Assembly (NCBI RefSeq): GCF_030272615.1 | Contig: NC_081413.1 | Coordinates: forward strand, 606,176,709 to 606,240,708 | Direction: 5' to 3' | Source of the DNA: Cryptomeria japonica | Lineage: Eukaryota > Streptophyta > Pinopsida > Cupressales > Cupressaceae | DNA length: 64,000 bases | Part shown: in pieces, positions 1 through 10,490 of the stretch | Numbering within the stretch: position 1 is the first letter of the stretch | Layout of the letters: every line of letters begins with the position of its first letter | Notes under the pieces: model-generated | Database searches by the model: none | Told to the model about the DNA's origin: nothing | The model's input: only the letters and a program-made list of their open reading frames with translations | Program-made: the position numbers and the translations under genes

Positions 1-350
1 TTGATTTTTTTTTTGATTTTTGATTTTTTATTTTTTTATTTTTATTTTTATTTTTTTTGAAAAATATTTTTTTCAGAAAATAAAGATTTTTTTTTCCGAA
101 AATAAAGATTTTTTTTTCCGAAAAAAAAATAATAATTTCCGAAAATCCGTACGATATAAGCAAAATTGGAGAAAAAAATTTTCTCACCAAAATAGGTCAA
201 CTTTATAACCAAAATTCATGGAAAGTGCCTTCTGGACGCAATGGCGGGGTCGGATCTGGTCTAGGACGCCTCCAAAAGATGTTGCTCCTCAGATCTGCCT
301 CTTGACGTCGCAATAATGCCTCTTCAAGACGAATCAATGAAGCCCCAATG
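1..350. other. T-rich low-complexity tract and internal remnant of a minus-strand LTR element
   Basis: Bases 1-180 are runs of T broken by A and by two copies of a CCGAAAATAAAGA-like unit, with no credible coding sequence. Bases 200-350 lie just inside the primer-binding site at 351-362, so read on the minus strand they should be the start of the internal region of the element whose 5' LTR is at 363-860. No Gag frame can be recognised before the window edge. Confidence 0.5.
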
Positions 351-362
351 GCTCTAATGCCA
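351..362 (-). other. primer-binding site remnant (initiator tRNA-Met type) of a Copia-like element
   Basis: On the minus strand this reads TGGCATTAGAGC, differing by two transitions from the common plant site TGGTATCAGAGC complementary to initiator tRNA-Met. It directly abuts the LTR end at 363, as expected for an element transcribed leftward. Confidence 0.65.
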
Positions 363-860
363 TGTTGGATTTTGCCAAGATCAAGGGGTCAATGAAATGT
401 ACAAAATAGAGACACAATATAGGACAAGAATAAACTGTATTCTCATCAATAGAAAATGATTCAATAGTTATCAACTGGATTCAATAGTTATCAACAATGA
501 ATAGAGGCTTGCTTATATAGGCAAGGCTAGGGATATGTATGAGCACACAAACATGACATGTGGCTCAATAAGAAACAAGGGTAGGTAGAAAATAGGTGTG
601 GGTAGGTAGGAGAAATAATATAATATTCCACATGAGGTGGATCACCCACCGAAGGTGGAATTATCACTCCACAATAAGTGGATATGATAGTGTAATAACA
701 AGATCAACACCATAAAAGGTGGAATTTCTCCTACACACACTATCCCAATGTGGCACAAACACCCAAGTGTCTCATATCCAAACTACTATGAAATGCATTA
801 TCCTAAGTAAACTTAAGTAAGTGTAATAATATCCATGATGAATAATTATTTACACCAACA
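363..860 (-). mobile_element. 5' LTR of a minus-strand Copia-like retrotransposon
   Basis: The 498-bp segment begins TGTTGG and ends CCAACA on the + strand, the inverted termini typical of LTRs. A primer-binding site sits immediately to its left, so it is a 5' LTR read leftward, with the body of the element outside the window. A TATA core, CTTGCCTATATAAGCAAG on the minus strand, lies at 508-525. Assignment to Copia rests on the tRNA-Met type primer site and is inference. The target duplication cannot be checked because the other LTR is not in view. Confidence 0.7.
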
Positions 861-2504
861 CTTCTTCGTCTATGCATGCAGAATCATGAGAATTACTTTT
901 AAAAAATTGAGCTATCAAAACCAACTATACTCAAAACTTAAAAATTTATAACTATGACAGGTTCTTAGTTTGACACCATCCCCGACAACGATGCCAAAAA
1001 TGTTTGCCTAGCCAATAAGAACAATAACTAGATTTAAAGTCTTAACTCAAAGATTGGTCATCCATTATGAGTAGCTATCATTTCCATGACTGAGGTTCAT
1101 TTACTTGTCAACCCAAGGACGTATTACTTGAAATGGGTCTGCATTGTATATGCACTAAGTTCTGGTGAAAGTCATTCTTCACTATTGCAACAACTAAGTC
1201 TATCTAAAATAAACAAGCGAAAATATGACAACTGAACGACTACAAAAAATCTTAACATTAACAGAATATTCTAACTAAATAACTATTAACTAAGTTTAGA
1301 GCTGACAAATAGGAATTACTATGTTTGCTTTGGTTGCAGGAACAATCACAGGATTTGTTTCCAGTGGTTGCAGGAACAGTTAGTTGCTAGAACATCTACT
1401 GCAGCAAAAAGGAAACTTAATCTAACAATTATACAGGAATACTCACCAAATGGGCCCCCTTGGATGAGTATATCCAGACTTCGAAATGATTCTATATACT
1501 TAGAATAACATAGCTTTTATTCATTATTTCCAAAAGTCGATACAATGCATAAAATAAGAGAAATGCTTCTAATTCTGGAAAACGTTGTCTAACCTCTATG
1601 AAGAGGTCCAGGTCTTTATTTATAAGAAAGTTATAACAAAGTTTCAACTACTTGATCATTCCCATGAAATTAGGCGGAAACATTTATTACACCAAGGAGA
1701 GGAAGTTAATCCACAGAGAATGTGGGACTTTACTAAACCGCAACCAAGAATATAGCATGACGGTTTTTACTAGATTGATGCTTGCTGGAGACAACCATAA
1801 ATGAGTCTGGTATCGCCTCCTATTCCTTTGCCGATTCACTTGAACACCATCTTCTCCACTGTTTTAAATGTTCAACCACCCTGAAATGTCTCCAACTGTT
1901 TACATGGCGTGATTCTCCAACGGGCTTAACATAACCGTTTCTGCAGCAACTTATTTACTCCTGCATTAAAGGTTAGAACATACAAGCATATATATATCCA
2001 TTTCCATTAATCACAACATTTATACATCCACGCATGATATTACCATGATAATCTGCATAGCTATAGGAATATTAAGTTAGAACGATACAGGGTTCAACGG
2101 GTTTGGCTATCATTCAAAATGCACATAATTGAAACTCTGATACATCACATGACTTAAACATTGTCCCAATATGCAACTTAAAACATAGGAAAAACTTATA
2201 AGTCATAGAAATAAAAGAGCTATTATTTTAGCTCATCACCTGGGTTGACAACTAAGCTTTGGGAAACATCATTTAAGTCATGTAGTGGTGTCTTTTTGTA
2301 TGGTTAATCATTGTATGAACTTATATACTCAATGAATATATGAGTCGATGTGTATTGTCGACAAAAATAGGAATCACTGTATAGGCCCATTTTCATTGTA
2401 GGGTTGTGTGTGTAAGTCTGATAGGAAATCTCATACTGCTTCTTGGTTTGTTTACCTGATACTGTGATAACAGTTTGATGATGTATAAGTATTTTATCTC
2501 TATA
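861..2504. other. intergenic repeat-derived DNA; probable minus-strand Gypsy LTR
   Basis: At 978-996 the minus strand reads TGGCATCGTTGTCGGGGAT, close to the primer-binding site of Tat/Athila-type Gypsy elements (TGGCGCCGTTGTCGGGGA). The + strand sequence TGTTTGCC at 1001 would be the LTR edge. A minus-strand TATAAATA at 1617-1624 fits an LTR promoter. The far end of this LTR could not be fixed. No open frame of note is present. A short duplicated phrase (GGTTGCAGGAACA) occurs at about 1334 and 1361. Confidence 0.4.
978..996 (-). other. Gypsy-type primer-binding site remnant
   Basis: The minus strand matches the Tat/Athila-type primer site with one CpG-type change (GGCGCC to GGCATC region) and is followed outward by TTTTT and an LTR-like CA end. 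The neighbouring LTR on the right side is degraded. Confidence 0.45.
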
Positions 2505-2510
2505 TTTAAT
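2505..2510. repeat. target-site duplication TTTAAT, left copy
   Basis: TTTAAT lies directly before the left LTR start at 2511 and again directly after the right LTR end at 10485-10490. Identical flanks show one insertion event and no later rearrangement of the ends. Confidence 0.9.
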
Positions 2511-3650
2511 TATTACTACTTATCAAGTTGCCATTTGTTTCATGTCAAAGTTATACTATATACTCTAACCGGTTACTACTACCGAAATATTCAGTTGGTA
2601 TGCACAGTCTAGTCGGTTACAAAAGAAAGTAGTCTCAGAGCGTACTTTACACTGAGTTGTCTACCAAGTATCATTCCATGTCTACTGAGCAGAAAAGATG
2701 ACACACCGAGTTGATATACACTGAGTTAAACGTGTTACCAGATTCATTGAACCTGGACATACATATGAAAACGTGTTACAAGATCGAGGAACATCTTACC
2801 GTTATCACATTGGAAATTGCACTTAAAGATTGTGTATGATTTTGAGGTCATCTAACCAATGAAATATCTTGCATGGTTATTCATTCGATAAATCATATTT
2901 GTAAGATTGAAGCAATGAATGGATCACCAACATAAGAGATCTATTTATACAGCATGAGTTAAGAATTAACCAGGTGTGTACACGAGTGTAAGAAGACTGT
3001 TACAGAGACACAGAGGTCACCAAGAAGGTTTTCAGAGAACAGTTAAAGAACAGAGTAAACAGAAGGGTTTACCGAGTTACTATATGGGTTACCGAGGTAT
3101 GCTATAAGCAAGGTAATCATATTCTGAGCACATAGAATCTGCTATAACATTCCAGATGTAAAGTTGTAGATATTTGTAATGATTTTATTGTAATATTTTG
3201 AAGTTGTAAGAGAAACCTTTAATAGGGTAAAAGACTCTAATCAAGTCTATAAATTGTAAAGCCTCTAACCAGGTGCAGCATTTAGTTTAAGTGTTGTAAA
3301 ATCCTTTAGCAAGGTAGATCTAACAGATCTTATTACTCCTAACAGGGTAAGCTATCAAAAATAGCTAAACATGGAGCTCTAACCGAGCACTCTTTATTAT
3401 TGCAGTAGTGAAGTTGTGGGTGCCATCCCCACCGCAGTTTTTCTCTCTAACCAAGAGTTTCTGCATAACCAAAATATATGTGTTATGGAGTGAATCATGT
3501 ATGATTGTTATCTATTTGTTTTAGCTTTATATTATGTTACTGCACTATTCGGTTTATGCATAACAATAAAGTTCTTATTGAAGAAAAGTTTTGAAGTACT
3601 GATTCACCCCTCCCCTCTCAGTATATTAGCTTTCCATATTGGGCCTAACA
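2511..3650 (+). repeat. 5' LTR of element 1
   Basis: The start reads TATTAC where the right LTR has TGTTAC, so the terminal TG has mutated to TA. The end is CCTAACA. It is the same length as the right LTR (1140 bp). ACCGAG-type motifs recur in it, several decayed to ACTGAG or ACCAAG. Confidence 0.93.
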
Positions 3651-3652
3651 AT

Positions 3653-3664
3653 TGGTATCAGAGC
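3653..3664 (+). other. primer-binding site TGGTATCAGAGC
   Basis: A perfect match to the plant initiator tRNA-Met primer site, two bases downstream of the LTR end. It fixes the + orientation of the element. Confidence 0.93.
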
Positions 3665-3712
3665 TTCAATCTTGAAAAAAGGTTTAACTGCCTAAAGAGA
3701 AAGATCTTATCA

Positions 3713-5065
3713 ATGGAAGGCTATAAACAATCTTGGAGGATTGTGTATCTGCAAGAAGAACTGGATCATGCTAATCAAGTGATTGCAGACATGCAAAGGC
3801 AAATGCAAAAATCTCTGAAAGTGAGAAGAAGATTATCTGATGATTTGCAGGACTCTCAAGAGTTAGTGGAACAAATTGAGTCGTCATCTGAGAACAGTAT
3901 ATCTAAAGAAACTGAAGAAATGATTGGAGTATTGAAAGAAAAGAACAAAGCACTGGCTGATCAACTGAAAGCAATGAAAAGAGAACATGAACATTTCATC
4001 ACACAGATGATTGAAAATCTTGATGTATTGAGGACAACCAAGGATAAAGTAAGAGATCTAGAAAGAGAGAAACAACAACTTTAAGTCTTAGTATCTGATA
4101 AGAATGATGAAATCACAAGGTTGACTGGAATTCAACAAAATATGTTAGATCAACTAGGTTATGCACATCATGAAGCAATTCTGAAAAATGATGAGAATCA
4201 AGCATTGAAACTTGAAGTATCAAGCTTGACCGATGAACTTGAATCAGAGAAGAAATCCAAAGAAACACTGAAGAAGAGTTATGAAGCATCAAAGATGTTG
4301 GATGAGCAACTGAATACAAGAAGACCCAACAAGGATGCAGGACTCGGTTACAAAGAAAAAAACTCTACCGAGAAGAGAATTCATACTACCGAGAGAGGAG
4401 AATCATCAAAGCAAGCTGGAAACAAGAATAACATCAAAAGAAAGAAGCCTATTTGCAACTACTGTGGAAATCAAGGTCACACTGCCAACATGTGCCAAAT
4501 CAGAAAAGGTAAGCAACCGAATGTCACTAAGTCCAATGGTTATTGTTACAATTGCAATAAATATGGTCACACATCTAATCAATGTAGGACAAAGTCTGTT
4601 AACAATTATCAGAAGGCAAAATTCAAAGGGTTTTGTAAAAACTGCAATAGATATGGACATAGTATCGAGAAGTGTTGGTTTAAACAAAAGAACTATATGT
4701 GGTATGCACACCGAGCAAATGCTAGAGGTTACCGAACTCACACAGATCCTTACCGACAGTACTCTGCAGTACCATGGGATTACAATACAAGGATATGGTG
4801 TGAATGTTGTGGAAGATATGGACATATAAGTGCCAACTGCTTTATAAGGTTTAGAATGGACAACCGAAGATCATGGAGAAATCTTGGTATGGCATGTTTT
4901 CATTGTCACAAAGTTGGACATTTAGCTGGAGATTGTAGAGATCAACCAAGAAAAGACACTAAAGAAATAAAAGACAAATTAAAGATGATTTGGAAAAAGA
5001 AGGAAATTGTGTCAAATGAAGTAAGCACCTTACCTACCGAGTTAGGTGCACCTATTCCAAATTAA
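3713..5065 (+). pseudogene. Gag-like protein with coiled coil and five CCHC zinc knuckles (one premature stop)
   Basis: A 451-codon frame starts at ATG 3713, 49 bases past the primer site, and ends at TAA 5063-5065. One in-frame TAA at 4082-4084 breaks it. The N-terminal 200 or so residues are rich in Glu, Lys, Gln and Leu in heptad-like spacing and are predicted coiled coil. The C-terminal part has five CX2CX4HX4C knuckles: CNYCGNQGHTANMC, CYNCNKYGHTSNQC, CKNCNRYGHSIEKC, CECCGRYGHISANC and CFHCHKVGHLAGDC. Such knuckles bind RNA in retroelement Gag proteins; five in a row is many. No protease follows. The stop may be a simple mutation (CAA to TAA) or, less likely, a read-through site. A start at 3497 in the LTR is not used, because it precedes the primer site. 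Confidence 0.85.
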
Positions 5066-5617
5066 TCAGTAAAGGTATGAAGGGACTGCATTATCTCAAG
5101 GTTAAATCTTAACAGTTCCTATTTTATTATGTACTTAATTCAAAATTTGCATAATTAAGATGTAATAGTAAATTTTGAAATTCTATCAAAGTCTTTTAAA
5201 GCACTATACAGGAAAACTGTCAAGTAGGTGAATAAAGGAAACATGTCTAGTCGGTGAATGAAGGAAGTTTGGTTACTCGGTTAAAGCAGAAAAAGGAAAG
5301 AAAGTTAAAGTGAACCAAGAGCATTTAATGTTTTTGACCTAACCCGCACGGAGCCCGATAAGGTATAATGTGTACTTAAAAGCATTTTCGCGGTCATTTT
5401 CACTTACCAAGTTTTCGAGAGAGCAGAGCAAAGCGAATCCAAGGCGATCAAAACCTCCTACAAAGCAAATTCAAGGTATTTACATCAATCTCAACGCATT
5501 GTTAAGCTAGTTTACCGATCTTATCTAGTTGCCATTATCTGCTAAGTATAAAGCGTCCGTCGTTTGAAAATCCTGAAACCCTGAGGATTCTTTGTTAGCT
5601 TTTATCTGAAATCTACA
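5066..5617 (+). other. non-coding spacer between Gag and second frame of element 1
   Basis: The 550-bp spacer has no open frame. Its right half (about 5340-5617) looks like a gene leader: a TATAAT-like stretch at about 5360, CpG-bearing sequence, polypyrimidine and AG sites, then ACAATGG around the ATG at 5618. This suggests the second frame is expressed from its own or a spliced transcript. That is inference. Confidence 0.45.
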
Positions 5618-8600
5618 ATGGCACCTAAGATCCAAGATCCCATTGTTGTCAAGAATGTAGAGAAGCCCTCACTAAAATACTCTTTGACTCCCAAAGTTGC
5701 ATCTAAACCGGATGACAAAACCGCTTTTTCACTCATCCCGGATAGAGTATTGTTAGTCGAAGATGTGAGATTCTTCACCAAATGTCATGTTGAAGAACTC
5801 GGTCATGTTGAAATTAAAGACACCTATGATGAACTATGCACAGATGGTAAATTGAATAGCAAGTATGAACACATCAAGATCAAGGGATTAACTAAAGCCC
5901 TAACCTATCCTCGTGTGTTCAAACCCCAGTGGGTTAAGTTTGTTCTGAGTAGATTTCACGATGATTTCATGTGGCTAGAAGAATAACCATTTAAGATTAC
6001 CAAGGAAATCATTCATCTGATTACCGGTTACCCCATTTATGATCATGCCCGAGCCCAAAAGATGATATCACAGAAGGAATTGATCAATTTAACCGGAGTG
6101 GAATCAAATTGCAGAGGATTGAAACTAAATAATGTCACTAATGAAGAACTAAAATTTGCCATAAGAGTAATGGGTTACTGTTTCTTCCAATCAGCAAGGG
6201 AAAACAGTGTACCCTGTGCAGCAATAGACTTGGCATACAAAATTGTGAAAAAGGGAATGAAAATTGATCTATGTGAGGTGTTGCTAAAGAACCTGTTTGA
6301 GAATCTGAACACCATCAGGAAGCCGAAGAAAAACAACTCGGCTAATACACTAAAGTTTGGATCATTACTTGTATGCATGTTTTTCTATTTTGAAAAATTA
6401 TTTCCATCAATCGGTAAAGTTGTTTGGGAACTACACCGACCAATCACCCATAAGATAAATGACTTCATCAAGAAGTTAGGTGATAATTTCAATGATATTA
6501 TGGATGACTACTTCAGCAAATTTCAAGAGAAAATGCATAAAAGATACCGGATTCCACCCCAGGTAGTAGAGAAATACAAAAATGATATATGTTTTGAAGT
6601 TGACACTGATTACTGTTATGTGAATGCTATGGAACCGAGAACTCAATCTTTGTCACCTATGGGATACGAGATTGATTTTGACATCACATAATAGCAAATT
6701 GATGCATTTCTCACATTACCGAGGCATGCTACTGAGCTAAGGTATGGAACCTATGAGGAAGTAAAGGAAAAGGTAAAGATGAGCATTGTAGTACCCAAAG
6801 CTACAAGAAAGGCAACAAAAATGATAAAGGCATTGTCAGAGAAATTCAGAGAAGACTCTTCCTCTACACTTGTCAAAGGCACCATTGCCATTACCGAAGA
6901 GGAATCTGAAGCCCAAGAGGCAGCAATAGCACTAAGCACTGAATTGCCTAAGGGTAAAGTGTTGAAGAGAAAGAAACAAGACACATCAAAGGCCTCGTCG
7001 ACTCCACCTCCAAAGTGACCTAACAGAAGAACATTTGCAACCTCACCGAGTAAGAAAACAAAAAGTGTTATTGCTCCCAAGCTAACAAAGACCTACAAGA
7101 AATCTACTCGAAGACTCATTTTGGCAAAAGAGTCTAGTGATACCGAATCAAAGGATGCAAGCAAATTTCAGATTGTCAAAAGCAAGAAGGTAAATGTACA
7201 TAGTGTTGAAAACTTATGTGCTAATCTTAAAGAATATGGAGGATTTGGTTCATTCAGAGATGCAAAGTATGAAACCAGAAATAATGATGAGAAGAGACAA
7301 ATTGAAGAAGCTATCATCTGCACACTTCTAAAATTCTGGTTAGCTCCATTGGAACTAGCAAAGTCACTTCCAAATGAACTTTACTTGCATATTGATAATA
7401 GGTGGAAGTATGCAATGGACTCGAAGAAACAGATCAGAGAGAGAAGTCTGGTTCATCTATTTCCTGACATGTCAGTAGCTGAAAGAAAAGAACATCTGAC
7501 AACCTACAACTCAAAGTTTCTTGTCAAACAGAGAGCCTTAAAACTGATGAATGGGTTGTACATTGAAATTGAAAATGAGACAAAAGCAAAGTGGTAGGAA
7601 ATCTTTAAAATCAAGGATGTCGGTGAGCAAGCTACAATTGAAATTGTTGATGTCACAAGATCCTGATGTTACCGAGCAAGACCCTGCTGACACCATACAA
7701 ATAGATGAAGATGTCATGGATACAGAGGCACCGGAACAGGAAATGATAGAAGGCAATGCATATGCAAAACTTGTATCTAGTGAATCAGTCTTGGAACAAG
7801 TTCAGCCTTATCCACCAGTCAAGCAACCTGTCTCAACCGAAATCCCTCATGACATGGATCAAGGCACCGAAGGTCTCAAGTCTACAACAGGAGAAGGTAC
7901 TACTGAAGAACAGATATCTCAAGCACCTTCTAGCACTAAGAATGTTGCAATTGAGACACTGAGTACCGAGACACCGAAGGACACTACAAAGGCTAAAGAA
8001 ACCGATCAAGTACCGAGCAACCTACCGAGGGTCATCAAGCCTCACAAGCCATTGTCTTAGTTCCATCAGTGAAAGGTAAAGAAAAGAAGATGAAAAAGCA
8101 TAGTTTTAAAGTTGATTTGTCAAAACCAATAGTGTTGCCCAATGTTGATATATCAAAATTAAAGGGGCAAGCACTCATTGATTTCGGTGAACTATGCAAA
8201 GCAAAGGCCGAACAAGAGAAGCAAATGGCCATTCAAAAGAAAAATAAAGTACTTCAGAAGGTGAAAGCACTCTTAATAGATATGCTACCTGAAGCTACAG
8301 TATCCACTAATGCAGCCATCCACATTCAACTAGATGAACTCCTAACAAAAATAGAGACATATGGAGTAGATGCATTAGAGTATTTGAGCAAACTAAAAGA
8401 CAAAGAGCTCACTGCAAAAATGATAGAAGAGGTACAGAAAGCTATAGCTATTGGCAAAGTTAAACTTGTCAAATTTATTGTTGAGTTGACTCCTCAACTC
8501 AAGCACATTCTTTATTTATTTCAGAAACTCTACACATTCTCTTTATTCATTAAAGACATTAAAAAAAAATAGAGGCAATTGAGAAAGAGATCACCGATCT

Positions 8601-8964
8601 CTCAAATAAGTTGACTACAGAGCCAAATTCAGTTCAGAATTTATATACCAAGCTACAACAGCTCATGGCTCAACAATTGGACTTAAGAAATGAAGAACAC
8701 AAGATTAGGATGGATATAATGACACTACAGACATTATTCCTTCCTCATCTTTCATCCGTCCAAGAACAGATCAACCGAGCCACCTCCTTATCTACTACAC
8801 AAGAGGGAAGCACTCTAGATGGCTTAATATCATTATTGGCTGATATTCAAGCACATAATTCTTTAATGAATAGTGTAAAGAATGCACTCTCTGTCGCTCT
8901 CACCGAAGCCCGAACCAAGTACAAATCCATTTTTGATCAGTTACCACCCCCGAATGGTAATTAA
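5618..8964 (+). pseudogene. second reading frame of element 1 (unknown protein, no pol domains), broken
   Basis: Collinear open stretches cover about 1100 codons: 5618-5986, 6062-6691, 6779-7018 and 7121-7597 in one frame, then 7665-8060, 8069-8572 and about 8573-8964 after frame changes. In-frame stops occur at about 5984, 6689, 7016 and 7595. The first 350 residues are globular with Phe/Tyr/Trp-rich segments (for example VEDVRFFTKCHVEELGHVE). They vaguely recall the plant 'putative plant transposon protein' type sequences of other pol-less elements. The middle is Lys/Glu/Thr-rich and low in complexity, and the end is helical and Gln/Leu-rich. I see no reverse transcriptase, integrase, protease or RNase H motif. 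The N-terminus resembles the second frame of the element at 46058-51682. Function unknown. Confidence 0.7.
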
Positions 8965-9344
8965 GTTTTGATGTTTGTCAAAAAGGGGGAGTAATACAGT
9001 ATTGGGGGAGTGATATAGTATTCAAAGTATCAAACAAAAGGAGTATAGTATACAGGGGGAGTATACCGAGAAGAGCAAGCAAAGTATCCAAGAGCAGTGA
9101 ACCGAGTAGTGAACATGATAATAAGCAAAGATCAAGAGCAGCACACGGAACATTAATCACCGAGCATGCAAAATCAAAGTTTTGTACAGTATATTGATAA
9201 GGGGAGTATATATGGATATATTATTTTATTGACTATTGTACATACTGTCAGTATAGTCAAATTTTGCAAGTATATAGATTTTTGAGTTATAACTTTGAAA
9301 GTAGTTTTTTGTCAAACATCTCAACTAATGTCAAAAGGGGAGAT
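8965..9344 (+). other. 3' untranslated region and polypurine tract of element 1
   Basis: This stretch contains repeated AGGGGGAGTATA-like purine blocks (about 8985, 9003, 9054 and 9200) and ends in CAAAAGGGGAGAT directly before the LTR TG. That last block is the polypurine tract that would prime plus-strand DNA. The earlier blocks look like duplicated or secondary polypurine tracts. Confidence 0.75.
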
Positions 9345-10484
9345 TGTTACTACTTATCAAGTTGCCATTAGTTTCGTGTCAAAGTTATACTATATACTCT
9401 AGTCGGTTACTACTACCGAAATATTCAGTCGGTATGCACAGTCTAGTCAGTTACAGAAGAAAGTAGTCTTAGAGCGTAGTTTACACCGAGCTGTCTACTG
9501 AGTATCATTCCATGTCTACCGAGTAGCAAAGATGACACACCGAGTTGATATACATCGAGTTAAATGTGTTACCAGATTCATTGAACCTGGACATACATAT
9601 GAAAACGTGTTACAAGATCGAGGAACATCTAACCGTTATCACATTGGAAATTGCACTTAAAGATTGTGTATGATTTTGAGGTCATCTAACCAATGAAATA
9701 TCTTGCATGGTTATTCATTCGATAAATCATATTTGTAAGATCAAAGCAATGAATGGATCACCGACATAAGAGATCTATTTATACAGCATGAGTTAAGAAT
9801 TAACCAAGTGTGTGCACGAGTGTAAGAAGACTATTACAGAGACACAGAGGTCACCGAGAAGGTTTTCAAAGAACAGTTAAAGAATAGAGTAAACAGAAGG
9901 GTTTACCGAGTTACTATATGGGTTACCGAGGTATGTTATAAGCAAGGTAATCATATTCTGAGCACATAGAATCTACTATAACATTCCAAATGTAAAGTTG
10001 CAGATATTTGTAATTATTTTATTGTAATATTTTGAAGGTGTAAGAGAAACCTTTAACAGGGTAAAAGACTCCAATCAAGTCTATAAATTGTAAAGCCTCT
10101 AACCAGGTGCAACATTTAGTTTAAGTGTTGTAAAATCCTTTAGCAAGGTAGATCTAACAGATCTTATTACTCCTAATAGGGTAAGCTATTAGAAATAGCT
10201 AAACATGTAGCTCTAACCGAGCACTCTTTATTATTGCAATAGTGAAGTTGTGGGTGCCATCCCCACCACAATTTTTCTCTCTAACCAAGAGTTTCTGCGT
10301 AACCAAAATATATGTGTTATGGAGTGAATCATGTATGATTGTTATCTATTTGTTTTAGCTTTATATTATGTTACTGCACTATTCAGTTTATGCATAACAG
10401 TAAAGTTCTTATTGAATAAAAGTTTTGAAGTACTGGTTCACCCCTCCCCTCTCAGTACATTAGCTTTCCATATTGGGCCTAACA
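9345..10484 (+). repeat. 3' LTR of element 1
   Basis: It starts TGTTAC, ends CCTAACA, is 1140 bp long and is followed by TTTAAT. It aligns end to end with the left LTR without a gap, at about 95 to 96 per cent identity by eye. Confidence 0.93.
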
Positions 10485-10490
10485 TTTAAT

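Larger units (their letters stand above)
2511..10484 (+). mobile_element. complete non-autonomous LTR retrotransposon (element 1), pol-less
   Basis: The 7974-bp element has two 1140-bp LTRs (2511-3650 and 9345-10484), a tRNA-Met primer site at 3653-3664, a polypurine tract at 9334-9344 and a TTTAAT target duplication. By hand count the LTRs differ at about 50 positions (roughly 95 to 96 per cent identity), mostly transitions, so it is an old insertion. The internal part holds a Gag relic with five CCHC knuckles (3713-5065) and a long second frame (5618-8964). No reverse transcriptase, RNase H, integrase or protease motif is seen in any frame, so mobilisation would need an autonomous partner. 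The primer site and Gag type suggest Copia ancestry, but this is inference. Confidence 0.93.

Noticed and set aside
3497-3712. Extension of the element-1 Gag frame into the LTR
   Set aside because: The ATG at 3497 lies before the primer site, within the LTR. The ATG at 3713 is the first one after the primer site with Gag-like sequence.
4335-4829. Overlapping frames on both strands within the Gag region
   Set aside because: Shadows of the zinc-knuckle frame; they have no motifs of their own.
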